From Celeribacter litoreus (lineage in GTDB: Bacteria; Pseudomonadota; Alphaproteobacteria; Rhodobacterales; Rhodobacteraceae), in contig NZ_JAIUFY010000005.1 of assembly GCF_020165855.1 (NCBI RefSeq), positions 124,001 to 188,000 of the forward strand: 64,000 nt of DNA, in the 5' to 3' direction. This document shows positions 54,745-63,516 of the stretch, piece after piece; positions within the stretch are counted from its first letter, which is position 1; each line of letters begins with the position of its first letter. A program made the translations under genes and the position numbers. Below the pieces are notes generated by a model, which was not told where the DNA came from, did not search any database, and saw nothing but the letters and a program-made list of their open reading frames with translations.

Positions 54745-54880
54745 GCGCGAGCACCTGCCCGCCCCAGAGGGCTGGCGCTTTGGCTATCTTTGTGCAACGC
54801 TTAGATCATGGAGTAGCTTGGCTGAGATAAAGTGCGCCGATCTGAACATAGTGCGCCACCCCACGGGCAGGCGCTCGCGC
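54745..54880. repeat. Imperfect inverted repeat in the rplW-rplB gap
   Basis: GCGCGAGCACCTGCCCG (54745-54761) is matched in reverse complement by 54864-54880 at 16 of 17 positions, 102 bases apart. AGTGCGCC is also repeated between the arms. A 40-codon open frame (54708-54830) covers part of it but has no support. Whether this is a dispersed repeat needs a genome search; it is not a known element to me. Confidence 0.55.
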
Positions 54881-54918
54881 TCATTTCCCAGCCACAGTGG
54901 ATTATTTCCACTCCGCTA

Positions 54919-54947
54919 TAGACTCCTCCCCCAACTCGCACTATACC
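54919..54947 (+). promoter_or_regulatory. Candidate promoter for rplB and downstream genes
   Basis: TAGACT (54919-54924) and TATACC (54942-54947) are 17 bases apart; the -10 equals that of the str promoter. Another TATAGA is at 54917-54922 without a good -35. Confidence 0.5.
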
Positions 54948-55009
54948 CCGCCCATCTCACGGCCCCGGATTCGTTCTTGGGGCCCGTGATTTGTGTGGGA
55001 CGAGGGTCG

Positions 55010-55057
55010 TAAGGCCCCCGGCCTTAGACGAAAACGGGTCGTAGCCACAGTGGCTAC
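55010..55057 (+). promoter_or_regulatory. Two perfect hairpins in the rplB leader
   Basis: TAAGGCC/GGCCTTA (55010-55026, CCC loop) and GTAGCCAC/GTGGCTAC (55041-55057, single-base centre) precede the rplB start by 35 bases. The core CCACAGTGG also occurs at 54892-54900. Could be an r-protein binding leader or a DNA operator. Confidence 0.5.
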
Positions 55058-55092
55058 ATGAGATGACCCAAAGCAAACGGAAGACAGAAACT

Positions 55093-55935
55093 ATGGCACT
55101 CAAGTCGTATAAACCGACGACGCCTGGCCAGCGTGGGCTGGTTCTGATCGACCGTTCGGAGCTTTGGAAAGGGCGCCCGGTCAAATCTCTCACCGAGGGT
55201 TTGACCAAGAACGGCGGCCGGAACAACACCGGACGGATCACGATGCGCCGCAAAGGCGGCGGGGCAAAGCGTCTCTATCGCATCGTCGACTTCAAACGCA
55301 CGAAGTTTGACGTCGCAGCTACCGTGGAACGGATCGAATACGACCCGAACCGCACCGCGTTCATCGCGCTCATCAAATACGAAGACGGCGAGCAGGCATA
55401 CATCCTCGCTCCGCAGCGTCTGGCTGTTGGCGATAAAGTTATCGCTTCTGCCAAGGCTGACGTGAAGCCGGGCAACGCAATGCCGTTCTCCGGTCTGCCG
55501 ATCGGTACCATCGTGCACAACGTCGAGCTGAAACCGGGCAAAGGCGGCCAGATCGCCCGCGCTGCAGGCACCTACGCTCAGTTCGTTGGTCGCGACGGTG
55601 GCTACGCACAGATCCGCCTTTCTTCTGGCGAACTGCGTCTCGTCCGTCAGGAATGCATGTGCACCGTCGGTGCCGTGTCCAACCCTGACAACTCCAACCA
55701 GAACTTCGGTAAAGCCGGTCGTAACCGCCACAAGGGCATCCGCCCGTCCGTTCGTGGTGTTGTTATGAACCCGATCGACCACCCGCACGGTGGTGGTGAA
55801 GGCCGGACCTCTGGTGGTCGTCACCCGGTTACCCCTTGGGGCAAGCCGACCAAAGGTGCGAAAACACGCAACAAGAATAAGGCGTCCAGCAAGCTCATCA
55901 TCCGCTCGCGTCACGCCAAGAAGAAGGGTCGCTAA
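55093..55935 (+). CDS. rplB: 50S ribosomal protein L2
   Basis: A 280-residue core protein near the peptidyl-transferase centre; [16 protein letters not shown] start, [16 protein letters not shown] and the C-terminal [20 protein letters not shown] motif with the conserved His. ATG 55093 is chosen over in-frame ATG 55063 for the usual 280-aa length. It begins a separate unit after the rplW terminator. Confidence 0.97.
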   Translation: MALKSYKPTTPGQRGLVLIDRSELWKGRPVKSLTEGLTKNGGRNNTGRITMRRKGGGAKRLYRIVDFKRTKFDVAATVERIEYDPNRTAFIALIKYEDGEQAYILAPQRLAVGDKVIASAKADVKPGNAMPFSGLPIGTIVHNVELKPGKGGQIARAAGTYAQFVGRDGGYAQIRLSSGELRLVRQECMCTVGAVSNPDNSNQNFGKAGRNRHKGIRPSVRGVVMNPIDHPHGGGEGRTSGGRHPVTPWGKPTKGAKTRNKNKASSKLIIRSRHAKKKGR

Positions 55936-55938
55936 GAT

Positions 55939-56217
55939 ATGGCACGTTCTGTCTGGAAAGGCCCGTTTGTGGACGCATACGTCCTCAAGAAGGCTGAAAA
56001 AGCTCGCGAGGGCGGTCGTAACGAGGTCATCAAGATCTGGTCCCGTCGCTCCACCATCCTGCCTCAGTTCGTTGGCCTCACCTTTGGTGTGTACAACGGT
56101 CAGAAGCACATCCCCGTCAACGTCTCGGAAGACATGATCGGTCAGAAGTTCGGTGAATATGCACCGACTCGTACCTACTACGGTCACGCCGCAGACAAAA
56201 AAGCGAAACGGAAATAA
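55939..56217 (+). CDS. rpsS: 30S ribosomal protein S19
   Basis: A 92-residue head protein contacting the A-site finger; [45 protein letters not shown] and [14 protein letters not shown] are diagnostic. It starts three bases after the rplB stop. Confidence 0.98.
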   Translation: MARSVWKGPFVDAYVLKKAEKAREGGRNEVIKIWSRRSTILPQFVGLTFGVYNGQKHIPVNVSEDMIGQKFGEYAPTRTYYGHAADKKAKRK

Positions 56218-56220
56218 GTC

Positions 56221-56601
56221 ATGGGTAAGGTAGCAAATCCCCGTCGCGTGGCTGACAACGAAGCAATGGCAAAAACCAAAATGCTTCGCGTTTCCCCGCA
56301 GAAACTGAACCTCGTGGCTCAGATGATCCGCGGCAAGAAAGTGGACAAGGCTCTCACCGACCTCACGTTCTCCAACAAGCGTATCGCTGTTGACGTGAAG
56401 AAGTGCCTTCAGTCCGCTATTGCCAACGCTGAAAACAACCACGGTCTCGACGTCGATGAGCTCATCGTCGCAGAAGCTTGGGTTGGTAAAAACCTCACCA
56501 TGAAGCGCGGTCGCCCGCGTGCACGTGGTCGTTTTGGCAAGATCATGAAGCCGTTCGCGGAAATCACCATCAAGGTGCGTCAAGTTGAGGAGCAAAACTA
56601 A
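56221..56601 (+). CDS. rplV: 50S ribosomal protein L22
   Basis: A 126-residue exit-tunnel protein. The [19 protein letters not shown] and [20 protein letters not shown] segments and the beta-hairpin [15 protein letters not shown] are typical. The stop overlaps the rpsC start by one base. Confidence 0.98.
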   Translation: MGKVANPRRVADNEAMAKTKMLRVSPQKLNLVAQMIRGKKVDKALTDLTFSNKRIAVDVKKCLQSAIANAENNHGLDVDELIVAEAWVGKNLTMKRGRPRARGRFGKIMKPFAEITIKVRQVEEQN

Positions 56602-57311
56602 TGGGTCATAAGGTAAACCCGATTGGCATGCGTCTCCAGGTCAACCGCACCTGGGATAGCCGCTGGTACGCTGATACCAAAGATTACGGTGATCTTCTTC
56701 TGGAAGACCTGAAAATCCGCGATTTCATCAAAGAAGAATGCAAGCAAGCCGGCATCAGCCGTGTGATCATCGAGCGTCCGCACAAGAAGTGCCGCGTCAC
56801 GATCCACACCGCACGTCCGGGTGTCATCATCGGCAAGAAAGGCGCTGACATTGAAGGTCTGCGCAAGAAAGTCGCTGCGATGACCGACTCCGAGCTGCAC
56901 CTCAACATCGTTGAAGTGCGCAAGCCGGAACTCGACGCTGCTCTGGTGGCCGAGTCCATCGCTCAGCAGCTCGAGCGTCGTGTGTCCTTCCGTCGTGCCA
57001 TGAAGCGCGCTGTGCAGAACGCAATGCGTATGGGTGCCCTCGGCATCCGCGTGAACGTTGCTGGCCGTCTCGGTGGTGCTGAAATCGCTCGTACCGAATG
57101 GTACCGCGAAGGCCGCGTGCCGCTTCACACCCTGCGTGCTGACATCGACTACGCACACGCCGAAGCGTCGACTGCCTACGGCATCATCGGCATCAAAACC
57201 TGGATCTTCAAAGGCGAGATCATGGAACACGACCCGCAGGCTCGTGACCGTCGCGCTGAAGAAGCACAAGCCGGTCCGGCACCTCGCGGTGACCGTGGCG
57301 GCCGCCGCTAA
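56601..57311 (+). CDS. rpsC: 30S ribosomal protein S3
   Basis: A 236-residue head protein with an N-terminal KH domain ([21 protein letters not shown]) and a C-terminal domain with [31 protein letters not shown] basic Gly/Arg tail ends the protein. It overlaps rplV by one base and precedes rplP by 14 bases. Confidence 0.98.
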   Translation: MGHKVNPIGMRLQVNRTWDSRWYADTKDYGDLLLEDLKIRDFIKEECKQAGISRVIIERPHKKCRVTIHTARPGVIIGKKGADIEGLRKKVAAMTDSELHLNIVEVRKPELDAALVAESIAQQLERRVSFRRAMKRAVQNAMRMGALGIRVNVAGRLGGAEIARTEWYREGRVPLHTLRADIDYAHAEASTAYGIIGIKTWIFKGEIMEHDPQARDRRAEEAQAGPAPRGDRGGRR

Positions 57312-57325
57312 GGAGGGTCTGATCA

Positions 57326-57739
57326 ATGCTTCAGCCTAAGCGTACAAAATTCCGCAAAATGCACAAAGGCCGGATCCACGGCCAGGCAAAAGGCGGTTCC
57401 GATCTGAACTTCGGCACCTTCGGCCTCAAAGCCGTTGAGCCGGAGCGTATCACTGCACGTCAGATCGAAGCTGCTCGTCGTGCCATGACGCGTCACATGA
57501 AGCGTCAGGGTCGCGTATGGATCCGTATCTTCCCGGACACCCCTGTGACTGCAAAGCCGGTCGAGGTTCGTATGGGTAAAGGTAAAGGCTCTGTTGACCG
57601 TTGGGTCTGCAAAGTGAAGCCGGGCCGTGTGATGTTCGAAATCGACGGCGTGTCGGAAGACGTTGCTCGCGAAGCTCTGCGCCTCGCTGCAATGAAACTC
57701 CCGATCAAAACCCGCACTGTGCAAAAAGAAGACTGGTAA
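57326..57739 (+). CDS. rplP: 50S ribosomal protein L16
   Basis: A 137-residue A-site protein. [16 protein letters not shown], the [30 protein letters not shown] loop and the [13 protein letters not shown] segment are diagnostic. AAGGAGG precedes the start. It ends the second ribosomal segment, followed by a terminator where rpmC would normally begin. Confidence 0.98.
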   Translation: MLQPKRTKFRKMHKGRIHGQAKGGSDLNFGTFGLKAVEPERITARQIEAARRAMTRHMKRQGRVWIRIFPDTPVTAKPVEVRMGKGKGSVDRWVCKVKPGRVMFEIDGVSEDVAREALRLAAMKLPIKTRTVQKEDW

Positions 57740-57786
57740 GTTCGAGTGCCGCGAAAGCGGCGTTCTGACAGTCTTTTGAAAGATAG

Positions 57787-57818
57787 AAGGCCCCGCTTTA
57801 GAGCGGGGCCTTTCCTTT
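57787..57818. terminator. Terminator after rplP
   Basis: AAGGCCCCGCT (57787-57797) pairs with AGCGGGGCCTT (57802-57812), loop of four. It is nearly symmetrical and may also stop the convergent transglutaminase gene. It closes the ribosomal unit before the inserted genes. Confidence 0.88.
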
Positions 57819-57845
57819 GATGCGACCTACTAAGTCGGTGTCGGT

Positions 57846-58625
57846 CTAACGGGCTTCAATTTCCAACCCGAACTCCAATTCGGAGCTGACGCCTTCTCCC
57901 CAGAAACCGCCTTCAATCGGCATCGTGGCCAATTGGTCCGGTGCGGCGGAGAGAGGGACATGACCGTCTGTAACCGCGACCCCGTGCGTCGGGTCGAACC
58001 CGCGCCAGCCGAGATCCGGCAGATAGGCCTCTGGCCAGGCCTGGAGGTGGCGTTTGCCGTCAACGCTCTCCGCCTTGGCCTGATAGCCGGAGACAAACCG
58101 CGCGGGGATGCCGAGGCTTCTGCAGGCGTCAATGAAGAGCACTGCGAGGTCACGGCAGGCGCCTTTGCGGGTTTCTAAAGTTTCCAGAGAAGTCTGCGCG
58201 TATCCAGTCGGTCGGATGTGCCGGTCGGTTTGACGATAGAGTGTCTCCGTGAGGAGCAGAAGGAACCTGTCGGTGCTTCCGGCCTGTGAACGGAGCTCGC
58301 TCGCGAAGTCAGCTACGGTGCTTGCACCAGAAGGCTTTAGGTAGGTCGACAGGTCGCTTTCCGGCGGAGGTCCAATTGCTTCGATGGTCTCGCACGTAAA
58401 GCGACTGACAATTTTCAGCACATCCGTTTCGCCGTCGAACCCGACCCGTGTCTCTGGGGTCCCGAAGGGCGACAGGCCGTCTTCTCGCCAGAATGGGGCA
58501 GGGGTGATGTCATAGGAGTGGTCGAGACCATCAACCCCGAAGGGTTTGAGGCGCAGGACCTGATCCCCGAGGCGGACGGGGGCCGAGTAGCGATAGAGCG
58601 TTTCGTGCCGGACTGTGAAGCGCAT
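57846..58625 (-). CDS. Transglutaminase-like family protein
   Basis: A 259-residue protein with an N-terminal transglutaminase-associated domain and the catalytic core: Cys in TRKGACRDLAVLFIDACRSLGIPARFVSGY, His in HLQAWPEAYLPDLGWRGFDPTHG and Asp in the same block, an intact triad. Such enzymes in bacteria are often proteases or amidases rather than cross-linkers. Start ATG 58625 has AGGAGG five bases upstream; a longer frame to 58652 exists. It is inserted between rplP and rpmC, on the opposite strand. Confidence 0.87.
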   Translation of the reverse strand: MRFTVRHETLYRYSAPVRLGDQVLRLKPFGVDGLDHSYDITPAPFWREDGLSPFGTPETRVGFDGETDVLKIVSRFTCETIEAIGPPPESDLSTYLKPSGASTVADFASELRSQAGSTDRFLLLLTETLYRQTDRHIRPTGYAQTSLETLETRKGACRDLAVLFIDACRSLGIPARFVSGYQAKAESVDGKRHLQAWPEAYLPDLGWRGFDPTHGVAVTDGHVPLSAAPDQLATMPIEGGFWGEGVSSELEFGLEIEAR

Positions 58626-58740
58626 GGGAGCCTCCTGCCCACAGAAGGCCATGCTGCGCGTGCAAAATCAAGTGGCCCGCCTCTTGTAGAAGCTCCAATG
58701 CCCTCCATATCAAAGGGCTAAAGAACCGGACGGATAGAAA

Positions 58741-59505
58741 ATGCGCGCACAGATTTCGAAGTTTCTCGATCAGGATATGACCCGCCACGTGATCATGGGG
58801 GTGATCCTGTTCAACGCGATCATTCTCGGGCTTGAGACCTCGGAGACGATAATGGCGCGCGCAGGGGCGCTGATCGAAACGCTCGATATGATCTGTCTGA
58901 GTGTTTTCGTGCTTGAACTCGTTGCGAAGATATATGCGAAGGGATTTAGGTTCTTCCGTGACGGTTGGAACCTCTTTGATTTCGCGATTGTCGGGATTTC
59001 ACTCTCACCGGTGGGGGAGGGGCTGTCTGTCCTTCGCGCGCTCCGCATTCTGCGACTTCTACGGGTGGTGTCGGTTGTCCCGAGCCTGCGCCGTGTGGTC
59101 GAGGCGTTTATCCTCGCGCTGCCGGGGATGGCCTCTGTTTTCCTGCTGACTGGGATCATCTTCTACATCGGGTCAGTGATCGCGACAAAGCTCTATGGGC
59201 CGACATTCCCCGAATGGTTCGGCACTCTGGGGGAGTCGCTCTACACTCTTTTCCAAGTCATGACGCTTGAGAGCTGGTCCATGGGGGTGGTGCGTCCGGT
59301 GATGGAGGTGCATCCGCAGGCATGGCTGTTCTTTGTGCCCTTCATTTTGATCACAGCGTTCGCAGTCATGAACCTCGTCGTCGGCCTCATCGTGTCCACG
59401 ATGCAGGAGGCCCACGTCGAAGAAGAACACGCCGCCACGGACAGTTACCGCGACGACGTGTTGAGCCGTTTGGACCGGATCGAAAAGGCGCTGGAGCGGC
59501 GCTGA
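58741..59505 (+). CDS. Voltage-gated sodium channel of the bacterial (NaChBac-type) family
   Basis: A 254-residue subunit with six transmembrane helices; four subunits form the channel. S4 (about 94-122) has Arg99, 102, 105 and 108 at every third position. The selectivity filter TLESWSM is at 175-181, matching known bacterial Na channels. S6 spans about 201-221, and a C-terminal coiled coil (about 236-254) suits tetramer assembly. Relatives are known in marine Roseobacter. It likely lets Na+ enter on depolarisation; physiological role unproven. Confidence 0.9.
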   Translation: MRAQISKFLDQDMTRHVIMGVILFNAIILGLETSETIMARAGALIETLDMICLSVFVLELVAKIYAKGFRFFRDGWNLFDFAIVGISLSPVGEGLSVLRALRILRLLRVVSVVPSLRRVVEAFILALPGMASVFLLTGIIFYIGSVIATKLYGPTFPEWFGTLGESLYTLFQVMTLESWSMGVVRPVMEVHPQAWLFFVPFILITAFAVMNLVVGLIVSTMQEAHVEEEHAATDSYRDDVLSRLDRIEKALERR

Positions 59506-59506
59506 G

Positions 59507-60133
59507 TTACTCGTCTGCCCACTTGTAGTTGAAGCTGACGGACACGCGGTCGTATTCGGACTGGTTCATCATGACTTCGTGGCGCAGCCAGCTTTCCCAG
59601 AGCATGATGTCCCCCGCTTCTGGCGCCATGTAGATAAAGTTCTGCATTTCGCGGCGGGCATCTTTGAGGCGGGCAGGGGCCGCCATCATCATCGCATGAC
59701 GGGGATCTTCGAGACGCAGGCTTGAGGCGCCGTCAGGCATGGCGACATAGGTCGTGCCGGAAATGACGGAGTGCGGGTGGATGTGAGCCGAGTGATAGCC
59801 TCCCTCGGGCAGGATGTTGATCCAGAGGTCTTCGAGCACGAGCTTGCGCCCACCGAGGTCGAATTGCAGGTCTTCGGCAAACTTTGCGACGTGCTGATCC
59901 AAGCTCTCAACGATGTCTTTGAAGATCGGGAACCGCCACGGCAGGTCGGTCAGGGAGGCATAGGACGTATAGCCCGGATAGCCTTTTTCATCGCACCATG
60001 CCTGACCCGCTTCGTCATCCTCCGCGATGGCATAGCAGCTGTCGAACAACTCGTCTTCGCTCACCTCCGGGCCGAATTCATTGAGGCGGGCTTTGTAGAG
60101 GCGGGTGACGAAGAGGGACTCAATATTGGCCAT
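59507..60133 (-). CDS. 2OG-Fe(II) oxygenase family protein (TIGR02466-like)
   Basis: A 208-residue putative dioxygenase. The YHSAHIHPHSVISGTTYV segment supplies iron ligands, WLRHEVMMNQSEYDRVSVSFNYK carries the distal His and the Arg that would bind 2-oxoglutarate. Substrate unknown. The TIGR02466 family is found in marine bacteria and phages. It is convergent with the channel gene, whose stop is only two bases away from this gene's end. Confidence 0.8.
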   Translation of the reverse strand: MANIESLFVTRLYKARLNEFGPEVSEDELFDSCYAIAEDDEAGQAWCDEKGYPGYTSYASLTDLPWRFPIFKDIVESLDQHVAKFAEDLQFDLGGRKLVLEDLWINILPEGGYHSAHIHPHSVISGTTYVAMPDGASSLRLEDPRHAMMMAAPARLKDARREMQNFIYMAPEAGDIMLWESWLRHEVMMNQSEYDRVSVSFNYKWADE

Positions 60134-60287
60134 TGGGGAGACTCACTTTCGGTATTCTCGGAATTTGCGCTCTTATAGACCAGAAATTCCGTTGCTGCAG
60201 CCTGCTGTGCGCGGGTAAACCTTGGAAAATGATGTTCGGAATGCCATGCACTTAGATGGCTCCAACAGCGAGGTTCGGTGACGCGAT

Positions 60288-60779
60288 ATGATACCCTCTT
60301 CCGCCTTTCTCACGATTCCAGTCGCGATGATGTTCATCGGGTTCTCGCTGATCATTTGGTCGGCGCGGCGCCTGCTCACGAAATCGAAAAAGACACCGCT
60401 TCATGTCCAACTCTATGAGCGCGTCGCCGAGATCAAGCGCAGTGGCGAAGATGCGGAGGTGCCAGAGGAGGCGGAGGTGTGTTACGGCGCCTATCGGCTT
60501 TATCTCTATTTGCTTGATGACGGTCTCGACAAAGGTATCGGCAATATGGAGCCGGAAAACGTACTTGCGGCTCTTCCTGCGTTATACCCCCTTGGATTGC
60601 AGGAGGCAGCGCAGAAGATCGAGGGGTTTGTCGCGATCTATGAAGATATCGAGCAGCTGTCGGATGTGGACGAAAACCTTGGAGAAGACTATCAGCGGAC
60701 GGCAACCGAGCTGGATCGCCGGCTTTACCCGCTTTTGCGGGAAATCCCCGAGCGGCTGGAACGCTACCTCGAAAAGTGA
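60288..60779 (+). CDS. Uncharacterised single-pass membrane protein
   Basis: A 163-residue protein with one N-terminal helix (about 8-26) and a cytoplasmic helical, acidic domain (for example EEAEVCYGAYRLYLYLLDDGL and YEDIEQLSDVDENLGEDYQRTATEL). No family is recognised. It is the last gene of the four-gene island before rpmC, divergent from the oxygenase gene. Confidence 0.65.
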   Translation: MIPSSAFLTIPVAMMFIGFSLIIWSARRLLTKSKKTPLHVQLYERVAEIKRSGEDAEVPEEAEVCYGAYRLYLYLLDDGLDKGIGNMEPENVLAALPALYPLGLQEAAQKIEGFVAIYEDIEQLSDVDENLGEDYQRTATELDRRLYPLLREIPERLERYLEK

Positions 60780-60855
60780 GAGGCTATGACGCATTTCACC
60801 GCGTCTGCCTCATTGCATTAAATGCGCGCCGAGCTGCAGTTTCCCCAACTTTCCC

Positions 60856-60884
60856 TTGCCTCCACTCCCCCACACCCTTATAGA
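60856..60884 (+). promoter_or_regulatory. Candidate promoter for rpmC and the spc genes
   Basis: TTGCCT (60856-60861) and TATAGA (60879-60884) are 17 bases apart. A second -35-like TTGACA is at 60925-60930 without a good -10. This gives the downstream ribosomal genes their own start after the inserted genes. Confidence 0.55.
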
Positions 60885-61003
60885 GCGGCATCTCACAGAT
60901 TCCTCTTCGGGGGAATCGTGTGCATTGACATAACCCACCGGACCGAAAGTCACCCCTCATAGGGAGCTTTCCGGTGCTAACAGGAACCAAGGAGAGGCGA
61001 ACT

Positions 61004-61201
61004 ATGACCGCCCAGGAACTGCGTGCTAAAACGCCGGACGAGCTCAAAGCAGAGCTTGCCAACCTCAAAAAAGAATCCTTCAACCTGCGCTTTCAGCAGG
61101 CCACCGGCCAGCTCGAAAACACCGCTCAGATCCGTAAAGCACGCCGTGCAGCCGCACTCGTGAAAACGGTTCTGAACGAAAAAGCTGCAGCAGCAGAGTA
61201 A
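61004..61201 (+). CDS. rpmC: 50S ribosomal protein L29
   Basis: A 65-residue protein with the typical [35 protein letters not shown] run, an antiparallel helix pair at the tunnel exit. ATG 61004 has AAGGAG upstream. Normally rpmC follows rplP directly; here about 3.3 kb separates them. Confidence 0.97.
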   Translation: MTAQELRAKTPDELKAELANLKKESFNLRFQQATGQLENTAQIRKARRAAALVKTVLNEKAAAAE

Positions 61202-61215
61202 GAGGAGACTGACCT

Positions 61216-61443
61216 ATGCCCAAACGTATTCTGCAAGGTGTTGTCACCTCGAATGCTAACGAACAGACCGTGACTGTGTCCGTGGAGCGCCGCTTCAAGC
61301 ACCCGGTTATGAAAAAGACCATCCGTAAGTCCAAAAAATACCGGGCTCACGATGAGAACAACCAGTTCAACGTCGGCGACACCGTCCGTATCCAGGAATG
61401 TGCACCGAAGTCGAAAACCAAGCGTTGGGAAGTGCTCGTTTAA
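61216..61443 (+). CDS. rpsQ: 30S ribosomal protein S17
   Basis: A 75-residue early-binding 16S protein of OB fold. [21 protein letters not shown] and [21 protein letters not shown] are diagnostic. AGGAGA precedes the start. Confidence 0.97.
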   Translation: MPKRILQGVVTSNANEQTVTVSVERRFKHPVMKKTIRKSKKYRAHDENNQFNVGDTVRIQECAPKSKTKRWEVLV

Positions 61444-61532
61444 TCTTTGATTGAACAAGCCTCCTCCCAGCTTAATCGAAACCCTGGGGGTCACGATCAC
61501 TGCAGATCGCCCCAAAGGTCGGGAGAAACCAA

Positions 61533-61901
61533 ATGATCCAGATGCAGACCAATCTGGATGTCGCTGACAACTCCGGCGCTCGCCGTGTTCAGTGCATCAA
61601 GGTCCTCGGCGGTTCCCACCGTCGTTACGCCTCCGTGGGCGACATCATCGTGGTGTCGGTCAAGGAAGCAATTCCGCGTGGCCGCGTGAAAAAAGGTGAC
61701 GTGCGTAAAGCCGTCGTCGTTCGCACAGCGAAAGAAGTCCGTCGTGAAGACGGCACCGCGATCCGTTTCGATCGCAACGCTGCTGTGATCCTCAACAACA
61801 ACAACGAGCCAGTCGGTACCCGTATCTTCGGGCCGGTTGTTCGTGAGTTGCGCGCAAAAGGCATGATGAAAATCGTGTCCCTGGCGCCGGAGGTGCTCTA
61901 A
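61533..61901 (+). CDS. rplN: 50S ribosomal protein L14
   Basis: A 122-residue core protein at the subunit interface; [28 protein letters not shown] and [20 protein letters not shown] are typical. The stop overlaps rplX by one base. An 89-bp gap with a short GC-rich hairpin separates it from rpsQ. Confidence 0.98.
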   Translation: MIQMQTNLDVADNSGARRVQCIKVLGGSHRRYASVGDIIVVSVKEAIPRGRVKKGDVRKAVVVRTAKEVRREDGTAIRFDRNAAVILNNNNEPVGTRIFGPVVRELRAKGMMKIVSLAPEVL

Positions 61902-62206
61902 TGGCTGCTAAGTTGAAAAAAGGCGACAAGGTCGTCGTGCTCGCTGGCAAGGACAAAGGCAAACAGGGTGAAATCACCTCTGTGAACCCGTCCAAAGGCA
62001 AAGCTGTTGTGGAAGGCGTGAACGTCGCCATCCGTCACACGCGTGCGACCCAAGGTGACCAGGGCGGTCGTCGTCCGGTTGCTATGCCGATCGATCTGTC
62101 CAACCTCGCGCTGCTTGACGCCAACGGCAAAGCAACCCGCGTTGGTTTCAAAATGGATGGCGACAAAAAAGTTCGCTACGCCAAAACAACGGGAGACGTG
62201 ATCTGA
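61901..62206 (+). CDS. rplX: 50S ribosomal protein L24
   Basis: A 101-residue KOW-type assembly initiator ([20 protein letters not shown]). One-base overlaps with rplN and rplE show tight coupling. Confidence 0.98.
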   Translation: MAAKLKKGDKVVVLAGKDKGKQGEITSVNPSKGKAVVEGVNVAIRHTRATQGDQGGRRPVAMPIDLSNLALLDANGKATRVGFKMDGDKKVRYAKTTGDVI

Positions 62207-62769
62207 TGCTCGACACTACTGATTACACCCCGCGCCTGAAGGCAGCATACAAGGACTCGATCCGCGCTGCTCTGAAGGAAGAGTTCGGCTACAAGAACGA
62301 CATGCAGATCCCGCGTCTGGACAAAATCGTTCTCAACATCGGTTGCGGTGCTGAAGCTGTGCGTGACTCCAAGAAAGCGAAATCCGCTCAGGAAGATCTC
62401 ACTGCCATCGCCGGTCAAAAGGCTCTCACCACGAAAGCAAAGAAATCCATCGCTGGTTTCCGCGTTCGTGAAGATATGCCGCTTGGTGCGAAGGTTACCC
62501 TTCGTGGCGACCGTATGTACGAATTCCTCGACCGTCTGATCACGATCGCAATGCCGCGCATCCGCGACTTCCGCGGTGTTTCCGGCACCTCTTTCGACGG
62601 CCGTGGCAACTACGCCATGGGCATCAAAGAGCACATCGTGTTCCCTGAGATCAACTTCGACAAAGTCGATGAGGTCTGGGGTATGGACATCGTCTTCGCG
62701 ACAACCGCAAAGACGGACGCAGAAGCAAAGAGCCTGTTGAAAGCTTTCAACATGCCCTTCAACAGCTAA
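62206..62769 (+). CDS. rplE: 50S ribosomal protein L5
   Basis: A 187-residue 5S-rRNA-binding protein; [20 protein letters not shown]-like [35 protein letters not shown] and [24 protein letters not shown] are diagnostic. Confidence 0.98.
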   Translation: MLDTTDYTPRLKAAYKDSIRAALKEEFGYKNDMQIPRLDKIVLNIGCGAEAVRDSKKAKSAQEDLTAIAGQKALTTKAKKSIAGFRVREDMPLGAKVTLRGDRMYEFLDRLITIAMPRIRDFRGVSGTSFDGRGNYAMGIKEHIVFPEINFDKVDEVWGMDIVFATTAKTDAEAKSLLKAFNMPFNS

Positions 62770-62791
62770 TCGCGCGAGGAGTTTATAGAAC

Positions 62792-63097
62792 ATGGCTAAG
62801 AAATCCATGATCGCCCGTGAGCGCAAGCGCGAGAAGCTGGTGGCACAATACGCCGCTAAGCGCGCTGCTCTCAAAGAGGTTATCTACGACCAAGAGAAGC
62901 CGATGGAAGAGCGTTTCCGCGCTTCCCTGAAGCTTGCAGAACTGCCGCGCAACAGCTCGGCTACCCGTCTTCACAACCGTTGTCAGCTGACAGGTCGTCC
63001 TCACGCTTACTACCGTAAGCTGAAGGTCTCCCGTATCATGCTGCGGGAACTCGGCTCTTTCGGCCAGATCCCTGGTCTCGTGAAATCCAGCTGGTAA
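62792..63097 (+). CDS. rpsN: 30S ribosomal protein S14
   Basis: A 101-residue long-form S14. It lacks the paired CxxC zinc ligands of the short form; [27 protein letters not shown] is typical of this zinc-independent type. GAGGAG precedes the start. Confidence 0.97.
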   Translation: MAKKSMIARERKREKLVAQYAAKRAALKEVIYDQEKPMEERFRASLKLAELPRNSSATRLHNRCQLTGRPHAYYRKLKVSRIMLRELGSFGQIPGLVKSSW

Positions 63098-63110
63098 GGA
63101 GGGCACAGAT

Positions 63111-63503
63111 ATGAACGATCCTATCGGCGATATGCTCACCCGTATCCGCAACGCCCAACTCCGTGGCAAATCCACCGTCTCCACGCCGGCTTCCAAGCTG
63201 CGCGCATGGGTTCTGGATGTGCTGCTCGATGAAGGCTACATTCGTGGCTACGAAAAAGGCGTCGATGCCGCGGGTCACCCGACCCTCGAAATCAGCCTGA
63301 AATACTTCGAAGGCACCCCGGTCATTCGTGAACTGAAGCGGGTCTCCAAACCCGGTCGTCGCGTATACCTCGGTGTCAAAGACATTCCGTCCGTCCGTCA
63401 GGGCCTCGGCGTGTCGATTGTCTCCACCCCTAAAGGTGTGATGTCGGACGCAAACGCTCGTGCCAACAATGTTGGTGGCGAAGTGCTTTGCACCGTCTTC
63501 TAA
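63111..63503 (+). CDS. rpsH: 30S ribosomal protein S8
   Basis: A 130-residue central-domain protein and usual spc-operon autoregulator. [20 protein letters not shown] and the C-terminal [26 protein letters not shown] are diagnostic. AAGGAGG lies 11 bases upstream. Confidence 0.98.
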   Translation: MNDPIGDMLTRIRNAQLRGKSTVSTPASKLRAWVLDVLLDEGYIRGYEKGVDAAGHPTLEISLKYFEGTPVIRELKRVSKPGRRVYLGVKDIPSVRQGLGVSIVSTPKGVMSDANARANNVGGEVLCTVF

Positions 63504-63516
63504 GGAGGTCTTTCGA

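Noticed and set aside
54708-54830. A 40-codon open frame rich in Arg in the rplW-rplB gap
   Set aside because: No ribosome-binding site, lies just after a terminator, and overlaps an inverted repeat; composition looks non-coding.
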